A stretch of DNA of 64,000 bases from Feifania hominis. GTDB lineage: Bacteria; Bacillota; Clostridia; Oscillospirales; Feifaniaceae. Position numbers and translations under genes: made by a program. The stretch lies in contig NZ_JACRSP010000004.1 in NCBI RefSeq assembly GCF_014384765.1, positions 1 through 64,000 on the forward strand, read 5' to 3'. The notes beneath the pieces were generated by a model. The model did not search any database and was not told where the DNA came from. It saw only the letters and a list, made by a program, of their open reading frames with translations. How positions within the stretch are numbered: position 1 is the first letter of the stretch; each line of letters opens with the position of its first letter. Of the stretch, positions 8,057 to 15,928 are shown piece after piece.

Positions 8057-8941
8057 CTATGCGTCGGTGACAACGAGCGTCTCGAGGTCGTCGTCATCGT
8101 CAGAGCCGCGGCGGTGCAGCACGAAGATGGTGGTTGTGGTATCGGCCGGGATGTCGGCGGTGAAAGAGAGCTCGATGTCGCGCAGCGGCAGGCGCACGGC
8201 GCGCTCGAGCGTGTCGATGTCCTGAAAGCGCGGGGTGGGATTGTCCTCGGTCTCGGCTATGTAGAACGCATAGGAGCCGGGGCGTACCCGCACGACGGAG
8301 GTAACCTCCTTGAAGCGCACATCGCGAAAGACCGTGCGCCCGTCGCGCAGCAGCAGATCGAGCGGATCGCTGTCCCAGGCGAGATTCGCCATGCGCAGGC
8401 AGCTCATGCCATAGGGCCGTGTGCAGGTGGCATCGGCGATCTGGAGCAGATCGAGGCCGCCCGCGGTGTTGATCACGGCGATGGTCGCGGTGTCGTTCGC
8501 GCGGAAGGGGACGGGCTTTTGCAGGTAGACGTAGCCGTCCTGCCCGACGACGGAGACGGTCTGAAAGCCCTCGGTGACATAGCCGTAGGGCGTCAGAGAC
8601 GCGTAGCCGAGCTGGCGCACAACCCGCCAGTTGTTGACAAAGATCTGAAAGGGGACGTAGCCGTCGGCGGCGTTCAAAAAGCGCACAAGACCGGTCGGCG
8701 AGCCCGCGCAGTAGTAGCAGGGCGTCTGGCCGGAGCCGGGCGAGACGGGGCCGCCCTCACCGGGATTGGGCAGAGGGATGACGGGCACGCCGCCGCCGGA
8801 GTCGACGGGGCCGCCCTCACCGGGATTGGGCAGGGGGATGACGGGCACGCCGCCGCCGGAGTCGACGGGGCCGCCCTCGCCGGGGTTGGGAAGAGGGATA
8901 ACAGGCGTGGCGCCTGCTGACGATTCGGTAGATACAAGCAT
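8057..8941 (-). CDS. DUF4397 domain protein with N-terminal tandem repeats
   Basis: 294 residues. Residues 1-75 are nearly three copies of a 20-residue Gly/Pro-rich unit (PVIPLPNPGEGGPVDSGGG). Residues about 80-290 look like two DUF4397 beta-sandwich units: GLVRFLNAADGYVPFQIFVN with LGYASLTPYGYVTEGFQTV, then a second half containing VVRVRPGSYAFYIAET. There is a CYYC pair at the junction, and no signal peptide. Cytoplasmically made, repeat-bearing proteins of this type occur among spore-coat or surface proteins in Clostridia, but location here is inference. On the minus strand a CATATAATA sequence (8990-8998) about 50 bp upstream resembles the -10 of a mother-cell sporulation sigma factor, although it is also close to a sigma-A TATAAT. 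Confidence 0.75.
   Translation of the reverse strand: MLVSTESSAGATPVIPLPNPGEGGPVDSGGGVPVIPLPNPGEGGPVDSGGGVPVIPLPNPGEGGPVSPGSGQTPCYYCAGSPTGLVRFLNAADGYVPFQIFVNNWRVVRQLGYASLTPYGYVTEGFQTVSVVGQDGYVYLQKPVPFRANDTATIAVINTAGGLDLLQIADATCTRPYGMSCLRMANLAWDSDPLDLLLRDGRTVFRDVRFKEVTSVVRVRPGSYAFYIAETEDNPTPRFQDIDTLERAVRLPLRDIELSFTADIPADTTTTIFVLHRRGSDDDDDLETLVVTDA
8745..8910. repeat. 60-bp in-frame tandem repeat (about 2.8 copies)
   Basis: Unit of exactly 60 bp coding for 20 residues. Units are offset by 60 (for example CACCGGGATTGGGCAG at 8758 and 8818). The first two copies differ at very few positions and the third has diverged, as in slippage-driven expansion. Confidence 0.85.
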
Positions 8942-9141
8942 GACATGGTGTCCTTTCTGTGGTATTCTGTTCCATGGAGTCTGTACTGCTATTATATGTA
9001 GACAGCCGTGTCTTGCGCACTGGGCGCGGCGCTGCGAAGTGAAAAAATGCCCCTGACAAAATCAGACAGCATGCAACAATTTGCGCCGGCCATACGTTTA
9101 ACATACAGAGAGACAATCGAATCGGGAGTGGAGAGAAAGAC

Positions 9142-9948
9142 ATGGGATATAAGGGCAGATCAGCAAGACGAACCACCGGCCGGCTCATCGGCGCGCTTGC
9201 GCTCGTTGCGGCGCTTGCGGGCATTTTGCTCTTGCTCGCGCAGACGCTCTTTCACGAGCCGGAACCCGCGCAGCCGGTGTCCGGGCAGAACGGCGGGGAT
9301 GTGCTGACGCAGCCGGGCGGGGACGAACCGCAGCAGCCCCAGCAGCCCGAAGAACCCGAAGAACCCGAAGAACCCGAAGAACCCGAGGAGAGGCCGTGGA
9401 ATCTGCGGCTTGTCAATTTTGAGAACCCGCTGCCGCAGGACTATGCGATCGAGACCAAGTCGCTGTTAAACGGCCTCGAGGTCGACGCGAGAATCTATGA
9501 GAAGCTGACCGCCATGCTCTCGGATGGGCGCAGCGAGGGGCTTCAGTTTGTGGTCTGCTCGGCGTGGCGCAGCGTGGAAAAGCAGACCGAGCTCTTCGAG
9601 AAGCAGAAGAACAAGTGGCTCAAACAGGGCTATGACGAGCAGCAGGCCAACGAGCGCGCGGCACAGGTCGTCGCGCGGCCCGGCACGAGTGAGCACAACC
9701 TCGGCCTCGCCTGCGACATCGTGGCGCTCGACTACCAGAATCTCGACGACGGCTACGCCGAGACGCCCGAGGCGAAGTGGCTCTATGAGAACTGCGCCAA
9801 ATACGGCTTCATTCTGCGCTACCCGCCGGACAAGGAGGACATCACCGGCGTCATCTACGAACCGTGGCACTTTCGCTATGTGGGCGAACAGGCCGCGCAG
9901 GAAATCATGCAACGGGGCATCTGCCTCGAGGAATATCTGGAAAGCTGA
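9142..9948 (+). CDS. VanY-family D-alanyl-D-alanine carboxypeptidase (M15)
   Basis: 268-residue envelope peptidase that trims the terminal D-Ala of peptidoglycan stems. A single membrane anchor lies at about 13-35 (GRLIGALALVAALAGILLLLA), followed by an extracytoplasmic Pro/Gln/Glu linker containing five EEP repeats (about 69-82). The M15B catalytic domain spans about 90-262. Zinc ligands are H185 and D192 in SEHNLGLACD and H243 in EPWHFRYV, with the SAWRS substrate motif. The start is an ATG with GGAGTGGAGAG upstream. No vanA-type genes are adjacent, so a housekeeping or spore-cortex type role is more likely than glycopeptide resistance. Confidence 0.9.
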   Translation: MGYKGRSARRTTGRLIGALALVAALAGILLLLAQTLFHEPEPAQPVSGQNGGDVLTQPGGDEPQQPQQPEEPEEPEEPEEPEERPWNLRLVNFENPLPQDYAIETKSLLNGLEVDARIYEKLTAMLSDGRSEGLQFVVCSAWRSVEKQTELFEKQKNKWLKQGYDEQQANERAAQVVARPGTSEHNLGLACDIVALDYQNLDDGYAETPEAKWLYENCAKYGFILRYPPDKEDITGVIYEPWHFRYVGEQAAQEIMQRGICLEEYLES

Positions 9949-10148
9949 TCGGAAAGGACCAGGCGGCACTGCAAACCGATCGGCAAAATGCGGCCGCCCA
10001 TGAAGAGCCGCAGTGGATTGCCCTCTACGGTAAACGAAAAGCCCTCAGAGAGAAAAGACAGGCCGGATGAAAACAAGGTCATACACGCACCGACCGTAAG
10101 ATTTTGACAAAGCGCCCCGGTCCTTTTTGGACCGGGGCGTTCTGCGGT
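9949..10148. other. Intergenic region with convergent hairpin
   Basis: About 200 bases between the VanY gene and the convergent ferredoxin. The only clear element is the stem CGCCCCGGTCC / GGACCGGGGCG (10115-10140) with a five-T loop, which probably limits read-through from both sides. Short open frames here have neither ribosome sites nor recognisable products. Confidence 0.5.
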
Positions 10149-10340
10149 TTACCCGCTGACTTCAATGACGCTGACGGGGCAGCCCTCCTGGGCGGAGACG
10201 GCGTTGGCCTGCTGCCCGGCGGGAACGGGGTCGGCGTAGACCTCGGCCTTGCCGTCGTCGGCAAAGCGGAACACGGCGGGACAGATGTTGACACAGAGCC
10301 CACAGCCGATGCAGCCGGAGCGGTCAATACTCGCTTTCAT
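10149..10340 (-). CDS. Ferredoxin, [4Fe-4S] type
   Basis: 63-residue electron carrier. N-terminal CIGCGLCVNICP supplies four cysteines (C10, C13, C16, C20). A lone C-terminal cysteine in EGCPVSVIEV replaces the second cluster motif, so it binds one [4Fe-4S] cluster, as in Clostridium/Bacillus single-cluster ferredoxins. It carries an acidic middle insertion (FADDGKAEVYADPV). ATG preceded by GGGGAGG seven bases away. It lies 14 bases downstream of a tiny same-strand gene, probably in one transcript. The electron partner is not evident from neighbours. Confidence 0.9.
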   Translation of the reverse strand: MKASIDRSGCIGCGLCVNICPAVFRFADDGKAEVYADPVPAGQQANAVSAQEGCPVSVIEVSG

Positions 10341-10354
10341 CGAAGCACCTCCCC

Positions 10355-10534
10355 TCAGAGATCACCGCAGCAGCGGTGATGGGATTCGGCCAGCTTGATG
10401 CACAAATTGAGCTCTTCAATGGTCTCAATGGTGACCTTGGACTGCACAATGTTGTCGCGGATCTCGGCTGGCAGAGCGTCCAGATGGGGCAGAAGCGCCG
10501 GATTGATTTTGGCCAAGGGATCGCTTCCTCTCAT
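10355..10534 (-). CDS. Small helical protein, unknown function
   Basis: Open frame of 59 residues from ATG at 10534, or 53 residues from TTG at 10516; the TTG start has AGAGGA eight bases upstream and is preferred. The product begins AKINPALLPHLDALPAEIRD, continues KVTIETIEELNLCIKLAE and ends with HHRCC. The order of a Pro-flanked helix, LP(A/P)x(I/V), and I-T-(I/L)-x-EL is shared with the 52-residue product of the next gene upstream (10631-10789), suggesting paralogy. It is followed by the ferredoxin gene. A palindrome AACCATA-G-TATGGTT (10547-10561) lies just before it and could be an operator. Confidence 0.6.
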   Translation of the reverse strand: MRGSDPLAKINPALLPHLDALPAEIRDNIVQSKVTIETIEELNLCIKLAESHHRCCGDL

Positions 10535-10584
10535 GTTGTGTTGTAACCATAGTATGGTTGAATTGGGCCGGGATATGATAGAGA

Positions 10585-10618
10585 GCGAAAAGAAAGCCGG
10601 TGAATTTCTTCACCGGCT
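10585..10618 (-). terminator. Terminator
   Basis: On the minus strand AGCCGGTGAA, a short loop, TTCACCGGCT and TTCTTTT. It separates the 52-residue gene from the downstream small gene/ferredoxin pair. Confidence 0.85.
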
Positions 10619-10630
10619 GGAGATCGTCTG

Positions 10631-10789
10631 TCACTCATATTGCTCTTTGAAGCGTTCGGCCACCATCTGGAGCTCGCCGAGCGTGCAGATTTTAATGCCC
10701 GATTCGATGATCAGACCCTGTACGATGGGGGGCAGCGTCTCAAAATACGCGCGCACAGACGGATCAAAGTCATAAAAAGACGGTTCCAT
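10631..10789 (-). CDS. Small helical protein (52 aa), unknown function
   Basis: ATG at 10789 with GAGGTGATAGT just before it. Product starts MEPSFYDFDPSVRAYFETLP and continues with PIVQGLIIESGIKICTLGEL, ending in a charged helix. This resembles short clostridial proteins with a DP-x-V-x-x-(Y/F)F-x-x-LP signature; no function is known. A paralogue-like gene lies downstream (10355-10534) and a third small gene upstream (10837-11037), 48 bases away. The purpose of this block of very small proteins beside a ferredoxin is unknown. Confidence 0.65.
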   Translation of the reverse strand: MEPSFYDFDPSVRAYFETLPPIVQGLIIESGIKICTLGELQMVAERFKEQYE

Positions 10790-10836
10790 ACTATCACCTC
10801 ACGGTTAGTATGACCCGCCCGGACAGCTGTATACCC

Positions 10837-11037
10837 TCAAAAACCGACAGCGTCGACGGTTCCGTAATCAATGGGCTTGTCCGCTTTTGTGCTGTCGATC
10901 TGGATAAACGCCGGAAAGCAGATACCCTGATCGACACTGTGATCGACAAAGGTCAGGTCGATGACATCGACGCCGTCTTCAGCAATCTGCTGAAGCTTAC
11001 CGAGCAGCATCTGTGTGGAAACGGTCATTTTCAGCAT
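10837..11037 (-). CDS. Small conserved-type protein (66 aa)
   Basis: Begins MLKMTVSTQMLLGKLQQIAE and contains DGVDVIDLTFVDHSV, then FPAFIQIDST and PIDYGTVDAV. Alternation of strands and a helix suggests a compact alpha/beta fold, and there is no membrane segment. Upstream AGAGAGAGGGAG serves as the ribosome site. A sigma-A promoter is visible upstream on the minus strand. It is the first gene of a run of small minus-strand genes that ends in the ferredoxin. No family is recognised with confidence. Confidence 0.65.
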   Translation of the reverse strand: MLKMTVSTQMLLGKLQQIAEDGVDVIDLTFVDHSVDQGICFPAFIQIDSTKADKPIDYGTVDAVGF

Positions 11038-11111
11038 AAATACTCCCTCTCTCTTGAATGGGGCGCAAAATTTCCGCCTTTTGCGAAAACCCTTTGCACC
11101 TTATGAATATC

Positions 11112-11140
11112 AGTCTAGCGGCCTTTAAAACTTTGTTCAA
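11112..11140 (-). promoter_or_regulatory. Sigma-A promoter of the small-protein block
   Basis: Minus strand TTGAAC (11140-11135), 17-bp spacer, TAGACT (11117-11112). It lies in a 316-base gap (11038-11353) that otherwise holds AT-rich sequence and, on the plus strand, a TAGAAT at 11315-11320 that could be the -10 box of the gene at 11354. Confidence 0.55.
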
Positions 11141-11353
11141 GAGCAAAAAAACAGAGATATTCACTAGTTTTGTCGATTTTATGGAAAAACGAGGGAATCT
11201 GACAAAATTCGGCCCGGCAAGGGGCGAAAGAAGCACCGGCAATATCGGGAAATGGAAATTCTTAAGAAAGTCGAACAAATTTGTCAAAAAAAAGACAGGG
11301 TGGGCAAACTGTGGTAGAATACCATCAGGCGCACACCGGAGAGGAGTGGGAAG

Positions 11354-12028
11354 TTGCACCAGAAGCAGAGACAAAAGAGCGACAGGCCCTTTGCAGAGGG
11401 TCTCGGCTTTTACAAATTGTTCTGGATCTTTTTCATCGGCTGTATTCTCGGGGTCATCATCGAGACCATCTGGTGCCTGGTCACCTCCCACCGCATCGAG
11501 TGCCGCGCGGGCGTGATCTACGGCCCGTTCAACCCCGTCTACGGCTTCGGCGCAGTGTTCATGACCGTCTGCCTGTACTGGCTGCGCGAGAAGCGCGACG
11601 CGTGGATTTTTTTCGGCGGCGCCATTGTCGGCGGCGTGTGCGAGTATGCGTGCAGCTGGGGGCAGGAGCTGCTCTTCGGCACCATCTCGTGGAACTACCA
11701 GGACCAGCGCTTCAATTTACAGGGGCGCACAAGCCTGATGTTCATGTTTTTCTGGGGCGTGCTCGCCGTGCTGTGGATCAAGGGGCTCTATCCCTGGCTG
11801 TCGCGGCAGATTGAGAAGATTCCGCGGCGATGGGGCGTGCCGCTGAGCTGGGTGCTCGCTGTGCTTCTGGCGGTCGACTGCGCCATCTCAGGGCTTGCCG
11901 TGGCGCGCCAGGCGGACCGCCACCAGGGCATTGCGCCGCGAAATACCGTGGAGGAATTTCTCGATGAGCACTACGACGACGAGCTTCTGAAGATCATTTA
12001 TCCGAATATGATTATTGTGGAGCAGTGA
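11354..12028 (+). CDS. CmpB-type ABC-transporter-like membrane protein (PF06541)
   Basis: 224 residues with about five membrane segments (residues 25-45, 60-80, 88-108, 128-150, 165-185). Diagnostic motifs of the 'putative ABC transporter type IV / CmpB' family are GVIYGPFNPVYGFGA, CEY(A)CSWGQELLFGT(I)SW and FNLQGRTS. Substrate and mechanism are unknown for the family. TTG start with GGAGAGGAG upstream. The C-terminal tail is acidic and cytoplasmic (DEHYDDELLKII). It is followed in the same direction by two membrane-stress-like genes, so a role in envelope homeostasis is possible but unproven. Confidence 0.8.
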   Translation: MHQKQRQKSDRPFAEGLGFYKLFWIFFIGCILGVIIETIWCLVTSHRIECRAGVIYGPFNPVYGFGAVFMTVCLYWLREKRDAWIFFGGAIVGGVCEYACSWGQELLFGTISWNYQDQRFNLQGRTSLMFMFFWGVLAVLWIKGLYPWLSRQIEKIPRRWGVPLSWVLAVLLAVDCAISGLAVARQADRHQGIAPRNTVEEFLDEHYDDELLKIIYPNMIIVEQ

Positions 12029-12116
12029 CCATCCGCGGTGCGGATTCTGCAAAGGTAACAGACCGGGTTTCAAACCCGTAAAAGACCCGCCGCCCGGCGG
12101 GAGAAAAGGGGATTCT

Positions 12117-12791
12117 ATGAGAAACAAAGTTTCCAATGTACTCTGGGGCGCCGCGTTCATTCTGGGCGGCGTAGCGATCGCCGGAAATGTGCTTGAGTTG
12201 TGGAATTTCAGCCTGTTCTTCGACGGCTGGTGGACGCTCTTTATCATCATTCCGTCGCTGATCAGCATCTTTCAAAACGGCCCGCGCACGACGCCGCTTG
12301 TGTTTCTGGCAGTGGGAATCATGTTCCTGCTCTCGGCGCAGGGGCTCTTTGACTGGGGGCTTCTGATGAAGCTGCTCGTGCCGATCATTCTGGTCATCAT
12401 CGGGCTGCAGCTTCTGCTGCGCGGCGTATTTCAGCGCCAGACGGCCGTGCCGCCCTACGAGGTGGGAAAGATTCCCGAGTACTCGGCCATCTTCAGCGGC
12501 AACGAGGTCAACTACGGCTGTGAGGAGTTCTACGGCGCGAGCCTGACCGGCGTCTTCGGCGGGGTCAATCTGAATCTCAAAAGCGCCATCATCACGCAGG
12601 ATGTGGTCATCAATGCCGTGGCGGTCTTTGGCGGATGCGACATTCTCGTGCCGCCCAATGTGAAGGTAAAGGTCTCGAGTGTGCCGATCTTCGGCGGCAC
12701 GAGCAACAAGGTGCCGCCCGTCGCCGTGGCGGACGCGCCGACGGTCTATGTCAACGCCACCTGTCTGTTCGGGGGAGTTGACATCAAATGA
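12117..12791 (+). CDS. LiaF-like membrane protein
   Basis: 224 residues from ATG at 12117 (GAGAAAAGGGG upstream; an earlier in-frame start at 12015 overlaps the previous gene and lacks a site). Residues 1-115 contain four short membrane helices of the LiaF/DUF5668 type (LWGAAFILGGVAIAGN, WWTLFIIIPSLISIF, LVFLAVGIMFLLSA, LLVPIILVIIGLQLLL). Residues 120-224 are a right-handed beta region with repeated VFGGV, VFGGC, IFGGT and LFGGV turns, as in the LiaF C-terminal 'cell wall-active antibiotics response' domain. Such proteins modulate envelope-stress signalling. It is translationally coupled to the next gene (ATGA overlap at 12788). No LiaRS-like kinase is adjacent. Confidence 0.85.
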   Translation: MRNKVSNVLWGAAFILGGVAIAGNVLELWNFSLFFDGWWTLFIIIPSLISIFQNGPRTTPLVFLAVGIMFLLSAQGLFDWGLLMKLLVPIILVIIGLQLLLRGVFQRQTAVPPYEVGKIPEYSAIFSGNEVNYGCEEFYGASLTGVFGGVNLNLKSAIITQDVVINAVAVFGGCDILVPPNVKVKVSSVPIFGGTSNKVPPVAVADAPTVYVNATCLFGGVDIK

Positions 12792-13600
12792 CGGCGTTTC
12801 AAAAGACGGTCAAGTACCTTGCGATGGCCTTTGCCGTCGCGCTTGCCATCGGCATTTTCTCGCTGATCGCGGGTGTGCTCGGCAGTGTGTTCGGCGGCCT
12901 GTCCGACGGCTTTGGCGGCGAGCTCATGGATGTGAGCAGGAGCTTTGACGGCGTCAGCGCCATCGACATTGACAGCGCGGCCGGCGAGCTTGTCATACTG
13001 CGCGGTGAGCGCGCCGCGGTCGAGGCGCACGATGTGACGGACAAATTCACCTGCGAGCTGAGAGACGGCGTTTTGACCATTCGCAACCGCTGGAACGGCA
13101 GAATCGGCCTGTTTGACGACCGCCACACCAAAATCACGGTGACTCTGCCGCAGGGACTTCTGGACAGCGCCGTGATCGAAAACGCGGCGGGCAAGACCAC
13201 TGTTTCGGCGCTGCGCACCCGGGAGCTCACGCTGTCGGCGGGCGCGGGCGAGTGTGAGTTGGACGGTCTCTATGCCGAGAGCGGCACGATCAAGGGCGGG
13301 GCGGGCGAAATCACCATCGTCGACGCCGAGCTCTACAACATGACGCTGAGCGCCGGCGTTGGCGAAATCACCGTCGACGGAATTCTCGGCGGCGAGAGCA
13401 CCGTCAAATGCGGCGTGGGCTCGGCGAGGCTCACGCTGCGCGGCAGCCCGGAGGAGTATTATCTCGACATCAGCACCGGCCTTGGCGACACGCGGATCGA
13501 CGGTGTGAAAGTGTCGAATGGGAAACAGGGTGACCTGGGCGCGGAAAACCGCCTCAAGATCAAGGGCGGAGTCGGCGAAATCAGCCTCGACTTCGACTGA
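12788..13600 (+). CDS. DUF4097 beta-repeat protein
   Basis: 270 residues with one N-terminal membrane helix (about 8-40), then an extracytoplasmic or cytoplasmic-face beta-helix with repeated G-(A/V)-GE motifs (SAGAGECELDG, KGGAGEITIVD, SAGVGEITVDG, KCGVGSARLTL, STGLGDTRIDG, KGGVGEISLDF). This is the DUF4097 / LiaG-like adhesin fold. Its ATG overlaps the TGA of the LiaF-like gene, so both proteins are made together. The pair resembles liaF/liaG-type accessory membrane proteins of antibiotic-stress regulons (inference from family). Confidence 0.85.
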   Translation: MTAFQKTVKYLAMAFAVALAIGIFSLIAGVLGSVFGGLSDGFGGELMDVSRSFDGVSAIDIDSAAGELVILRGERAAVEAHDVTDKFTCELRDGVLTIRNRWNGRIGLFDDRHTKITVTLPQGLLDSAVIENAAGKTTVSALRTRELTLSAGAGECELDGLYAESGTIKGGAGEITIVDAELYNMTLSAGVGEITVDGILGGESTVKCGVGSARLTLRGSPEEYYLDISTGLGDTRIDGVKVSNGKQGDLGAENRLKIKGGVGEISLDFD

Positions 13601-13614
13601 GATGTAGCCTGCGT

Positions 13615-13643
13615 GACGCGGCGCCCCGGCGCCGCGTCCTTTT
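13615..13643 (+). terminator. Terminator of the LiaF-like/DUF4097 operon
   Basis: Perfect 11-bp stem GACGCGGCGCC / GGCGCCGCGTC with a CC loop, followed by CTTTT. Confidence 0.8.
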
Positions 13644-13720
13644 GCCCGTGCCGGGGGGCGCGCCTTTTGGGCGTGCCGTATGCGGCGTGTCAACGGGGCG
13701 GCAAATCTCCGTTTGAGGGG

Positions 13721-13749
13721 TTGACTTCTGAAATAAAGTGTGATATGAA
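13721..13749 (+). promoter_or_regulatory. Sigma-A promoter of the FMN-binding protein gene
   Basis: TTGACT (13721-13726), 17-bp spacer, TATGAA (13744-13749). A leader of about 95 bases follows, containing GCGTC ... GACGC complementary segments before a TTTATTTTTTTT run. This could be a leader attenuator, but the stem is weak. Confidence 0.7.
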
Positions 13750-13847
13750 TAGTAAAAACCGCCGGGTTTGCGTCTTTGCCCCATTCCGTTAGGCCATGAA
13801 GGGATGGAGGACAGGACGCTTTATTTTTTTTCAGAGGGGAGATACCA

Positions 13848-14348
13848 ATGTTCAGAGAAATGAGGCGAAAAAAACAGATGCTGTCGCCCGAGCAGAGCGC
13901 TGCCGTTCTTCAGAGGGGGACATCCGGCGTGCTGGCGCTCGCCGGCGACGGCGGATACCCCTATGCCGTGCCGATCAGCTATGTGTACGACGGGGAAAAG
14001 CTGTTTTTCCACTGCGCCAAAAGCGGCCATAAGCTCGATGCAATCCGCAGAGATGCGAGGGCCTCTTTTTGTGTGATTGACGAGGATCGCATCGTGCCGC
14101 AGGAGTACACCTCTTATTTCAGAAGCGTCATTGTCTTCGGCCGCGTTTGCATTGTCGAGGACGAGAGAGAAAAACGCGCGGCAATTGAAAAACTTGCGGC
14201 CAAATATGCGCCGGCTGAGGACGCCGCCAGCCGCAAAAACGCCATTGACCGGGAGTGGGAGCCTCTTTGCATGCTCGAGATGAGCGTTGAGCACATGACC
14301 GGCAAAGAGGCCATTGAGCTTGTCCGTCAAAGACAGCAGGGCTCTTGA
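13848..14348 (+). CDS. Pyridoxamine 5'-phosphate oxidase-fold flavoprotein (NimA-like)
   Basis: 166 residues. The N-terminus (MFREMRRKKQMLS) and the core GTSGVLALAGDGGYPYAVPISYVYDG, LFFHCAKSGHKLDAI and FCVIDED are typical of the small FMN-binding split-barrel family that includes NimA 5-nitroimidazole reductases and heme-interacting relatives. A conserved EYTSYFRSVIVFGRV strand is present. Probably a cytoplasmic FMN-dependent reductase; the substrate cannot be told. Ribosome site AGAGGGGAG. Monocistronic: its own promoter upstream and a terminator between it and the MATE gene. Confidence 0.85.
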   Translation: MFREMRRKKQMLSPEQSAAVLQRGTSGVLALAGDGGYPYAVPISYVYDGEKLFFHCAKSGHKLDAIRRDARASFCVIDEDRIVPQEYTSYFRSVIVFGRVCIVEDEREKRAAIEKLAAKYAPAEDAASRKNAIDREWEPLCMLEMSVEHMTGKEAIELVRQRQQGS

Positions 14349-14397
14349 GCCACAGGAGATACAATCGGCCCGCCGGGGCTTTTGTCATTGTGTAGTA

Positions 14398-14433
14398 GGC
14401 CAGCGTTACACAGAACGCTGGCCTTTTTATTTT
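14398..14433 (+). terminator. Terminator before the MATE transporter gene
   Basis: GGCCAGCGTT, ACACAG, AACGCTGGCC, TTTTTATTTT. It lies only 17 bases before the MATE start codon, so it could also act as an attenuator for that gene. Confidence 0.85.
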
Positions 14434-14450
14434 GTCAGGAGGATATTGTC

Positions 14451-15794
14451 ATGTACGAGGGAAAAACACACAAGCTGTTTGCAAAGTATGCCGTTGCACA
14501 GATGATCGGTCTGCTGCTCAATTCTGTCTATATGATAGTAGATGGAATTTTTATCGGCCACCGACTGGGGACGGACGCCATGGCGGCGGCTGCCGTATCG
14601 GTTCCGCTGCTTGAAGTGCTGATCGCGCTGTCAATGGCCATAGCGTCGGGCGCGGGCATTCTGATCTCCGGCCACATCGGCCGCGGGGAAGAGAACAGAG
14701 CCGTTGGGGTCTTTAACACAGCGGTGATCTGCGCGGTGGGCATGGGGCTTCTCATTGTGGCTCTGGGCAGCGCCTTTCTCGATGAGCTGGCGGAGCTTCT
14801 GGGCTCTACGGCGCAGATACACAGCCAGGCCACGGCTTATATGCGCTACATCATCCTCTTCTCTCCGTTTCTGATTTTGAGCTTTCTTCTCAGCGGGATT
14901 GCGCGCAATGACGGTAAGCCGGGTCTGGCGATGCTGGCGCTGGCCGCCGGCGCCGTCTCAAACGTCCTGCTGGACTATGTGTTTCTGTATCCGCTGAATA
15001 TGGGAATCGGCGGAGCGGCTCTGGCAACGGCGTTGGGACCGATCTTCAGCGTTCTGATTCTTCTGCCTCACTTCCTGGGGCGAAGAGGGGCGCTGTTCTT
15101 TGCCAGAACGCAGCTGCATCTGAAAAAGGTGGGCCGCATTTTTACGCTGGGCTTCCCGTCTTTTATCATGGAGTTTACCATCGGTATGGTTACCTTTGTC
15201 TACAATTTCGCCATTGTCCGGCACGGATTCGGCGAGATCGGCCTTGCAGCCTATCTGGTGATCGGCTATCTGATGCTGATTATTTTGACGATCTTTCTGG
15301 GTATGGCCGAGGGACTGCAGCCGGTCTTCAGCTACTTTGCCGGGGTCGGTAAAACAGAGCGCAGCCGGGATATGCGGGCCTTTGCCGTCAGAGTGTTTCT
15401 TCTGGTGGGGGTGGTCTGCTATCTGTTGATTGTGCTCTTCTCCCGCCCGTTCTTCTCGATTTTCAACCCTCACGACACTGCGCTGATCGACTTCACACAG
15501 AGCCGGAGCCTGGGCTACTTCAGCGGCTTTTTCCTGGCCGGGTACAACATATTGATGATCTCTTACTGGCAGTCCACCCGCCGCACAGCGACGGCAATGG
15601 CGGTCTCACTGTCCCGCAGCGTCATCTGGCCGCCGGTTCTGATTGCGCTTTTGCCGCTGGCGTTCGGCCGCGAGGCGATCTGGGTCTGCCACTCGCTGAG
15701 CGAAGTGCTGACGGCCTGTACGGCGTTTATCCTGTTGCGGCGTGACGGCAGAGAGAAAGACCCCGGTGTGAGCCGGGCCGATGAGCCGGCGTGA
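14451..15794 (+). CDS. MATE-family multidrug efflux transporter
   Basis: 447 residues from ATG at 14451, with AGGAGG nine bases upstream. Twelve predicted membrane helices in two related halves. The MepA-like N-terminal motif (KYAVAQMIGLLLNSVYMIVDGIFIGHRLG), the DAMAAAAVSVPL segment and the second-half LGFPSFIMEFTIGM and AYLVIGYLMLIILTIFLGMAEGLQPVFSY motif are typical. It is a cation-coupled exporter of drugs or metabolites. The nearest upstream gene, a NimA-like flavoprotein, is separated by a terminator, so co-regulation is uncertain. Confidence 0.92.
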   Translation: MYEGKTHKLFAKYAVAQMIGLLLNSVYMIVDGIFIGHRLGTDAMAAAAVSVPLLEVLIALSMAIASGAGILISGHIGRGEENRAVGVFNTAVICAVGMGLLIVALGSAFLDELAELLGSTAQIHSQATAYMRYIILFSPFLILSFLLSGIARNDGKPGLAMLALAAGAVSNVLLDYVFLYPLNMGIGGAALATALGPIFSVLILLPHFLGRRGALFFARTQLHLKKVGRIFTLGFPSFIMEFTIGMVTFVYNFAIVRHGFGEIGLAAYLVIGYLMLIILTIFLGMAEGLQPVFSYFAGVGKTERSRDMRAFAVRVFLLVGVVCYLLIVLFSRPFFSIFNPHDTALIDFTQSRSLGYFSGFFLAGYNILMISYWQSTRRTATAMAVSLSRSVIWPPVLIALLPLAFGREAIWVCHSLSEVLTACTAFILLRRDGREKDPGVSRADEPA

Positions 15795-15928
15795 CCGCCG
15801 CGCCGGCCCCGGCGGTATCCCGGGGGAGGTGAGCGCACCCGATCAGACGGCAGCGCCGCAGTTGCCTTTGGGTTTCCTCGCGAGGGAGTTCATCCCGCGA
15901 GGCAGCCCGGTGCAGCGCCGCAGACAGC

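Noticed and set aside
8048..8920. 290-codon plus-strand frame opposite the DUF4397 gene
   Set aside because: The GVDGAALTGIGQG repeats are merely the antisense of the 60-bp repeats.
9864..10070. 68-codon open frame after the VanY gene
   Set aside because: Begins inside the VanY gene in another frame with no ribosome site and a biased composition.
11038..11353. Possible small genes in the AT-rich gap
   Set aside because: The only open frames are short and lack ribosome sites; promoter elements explain the region.
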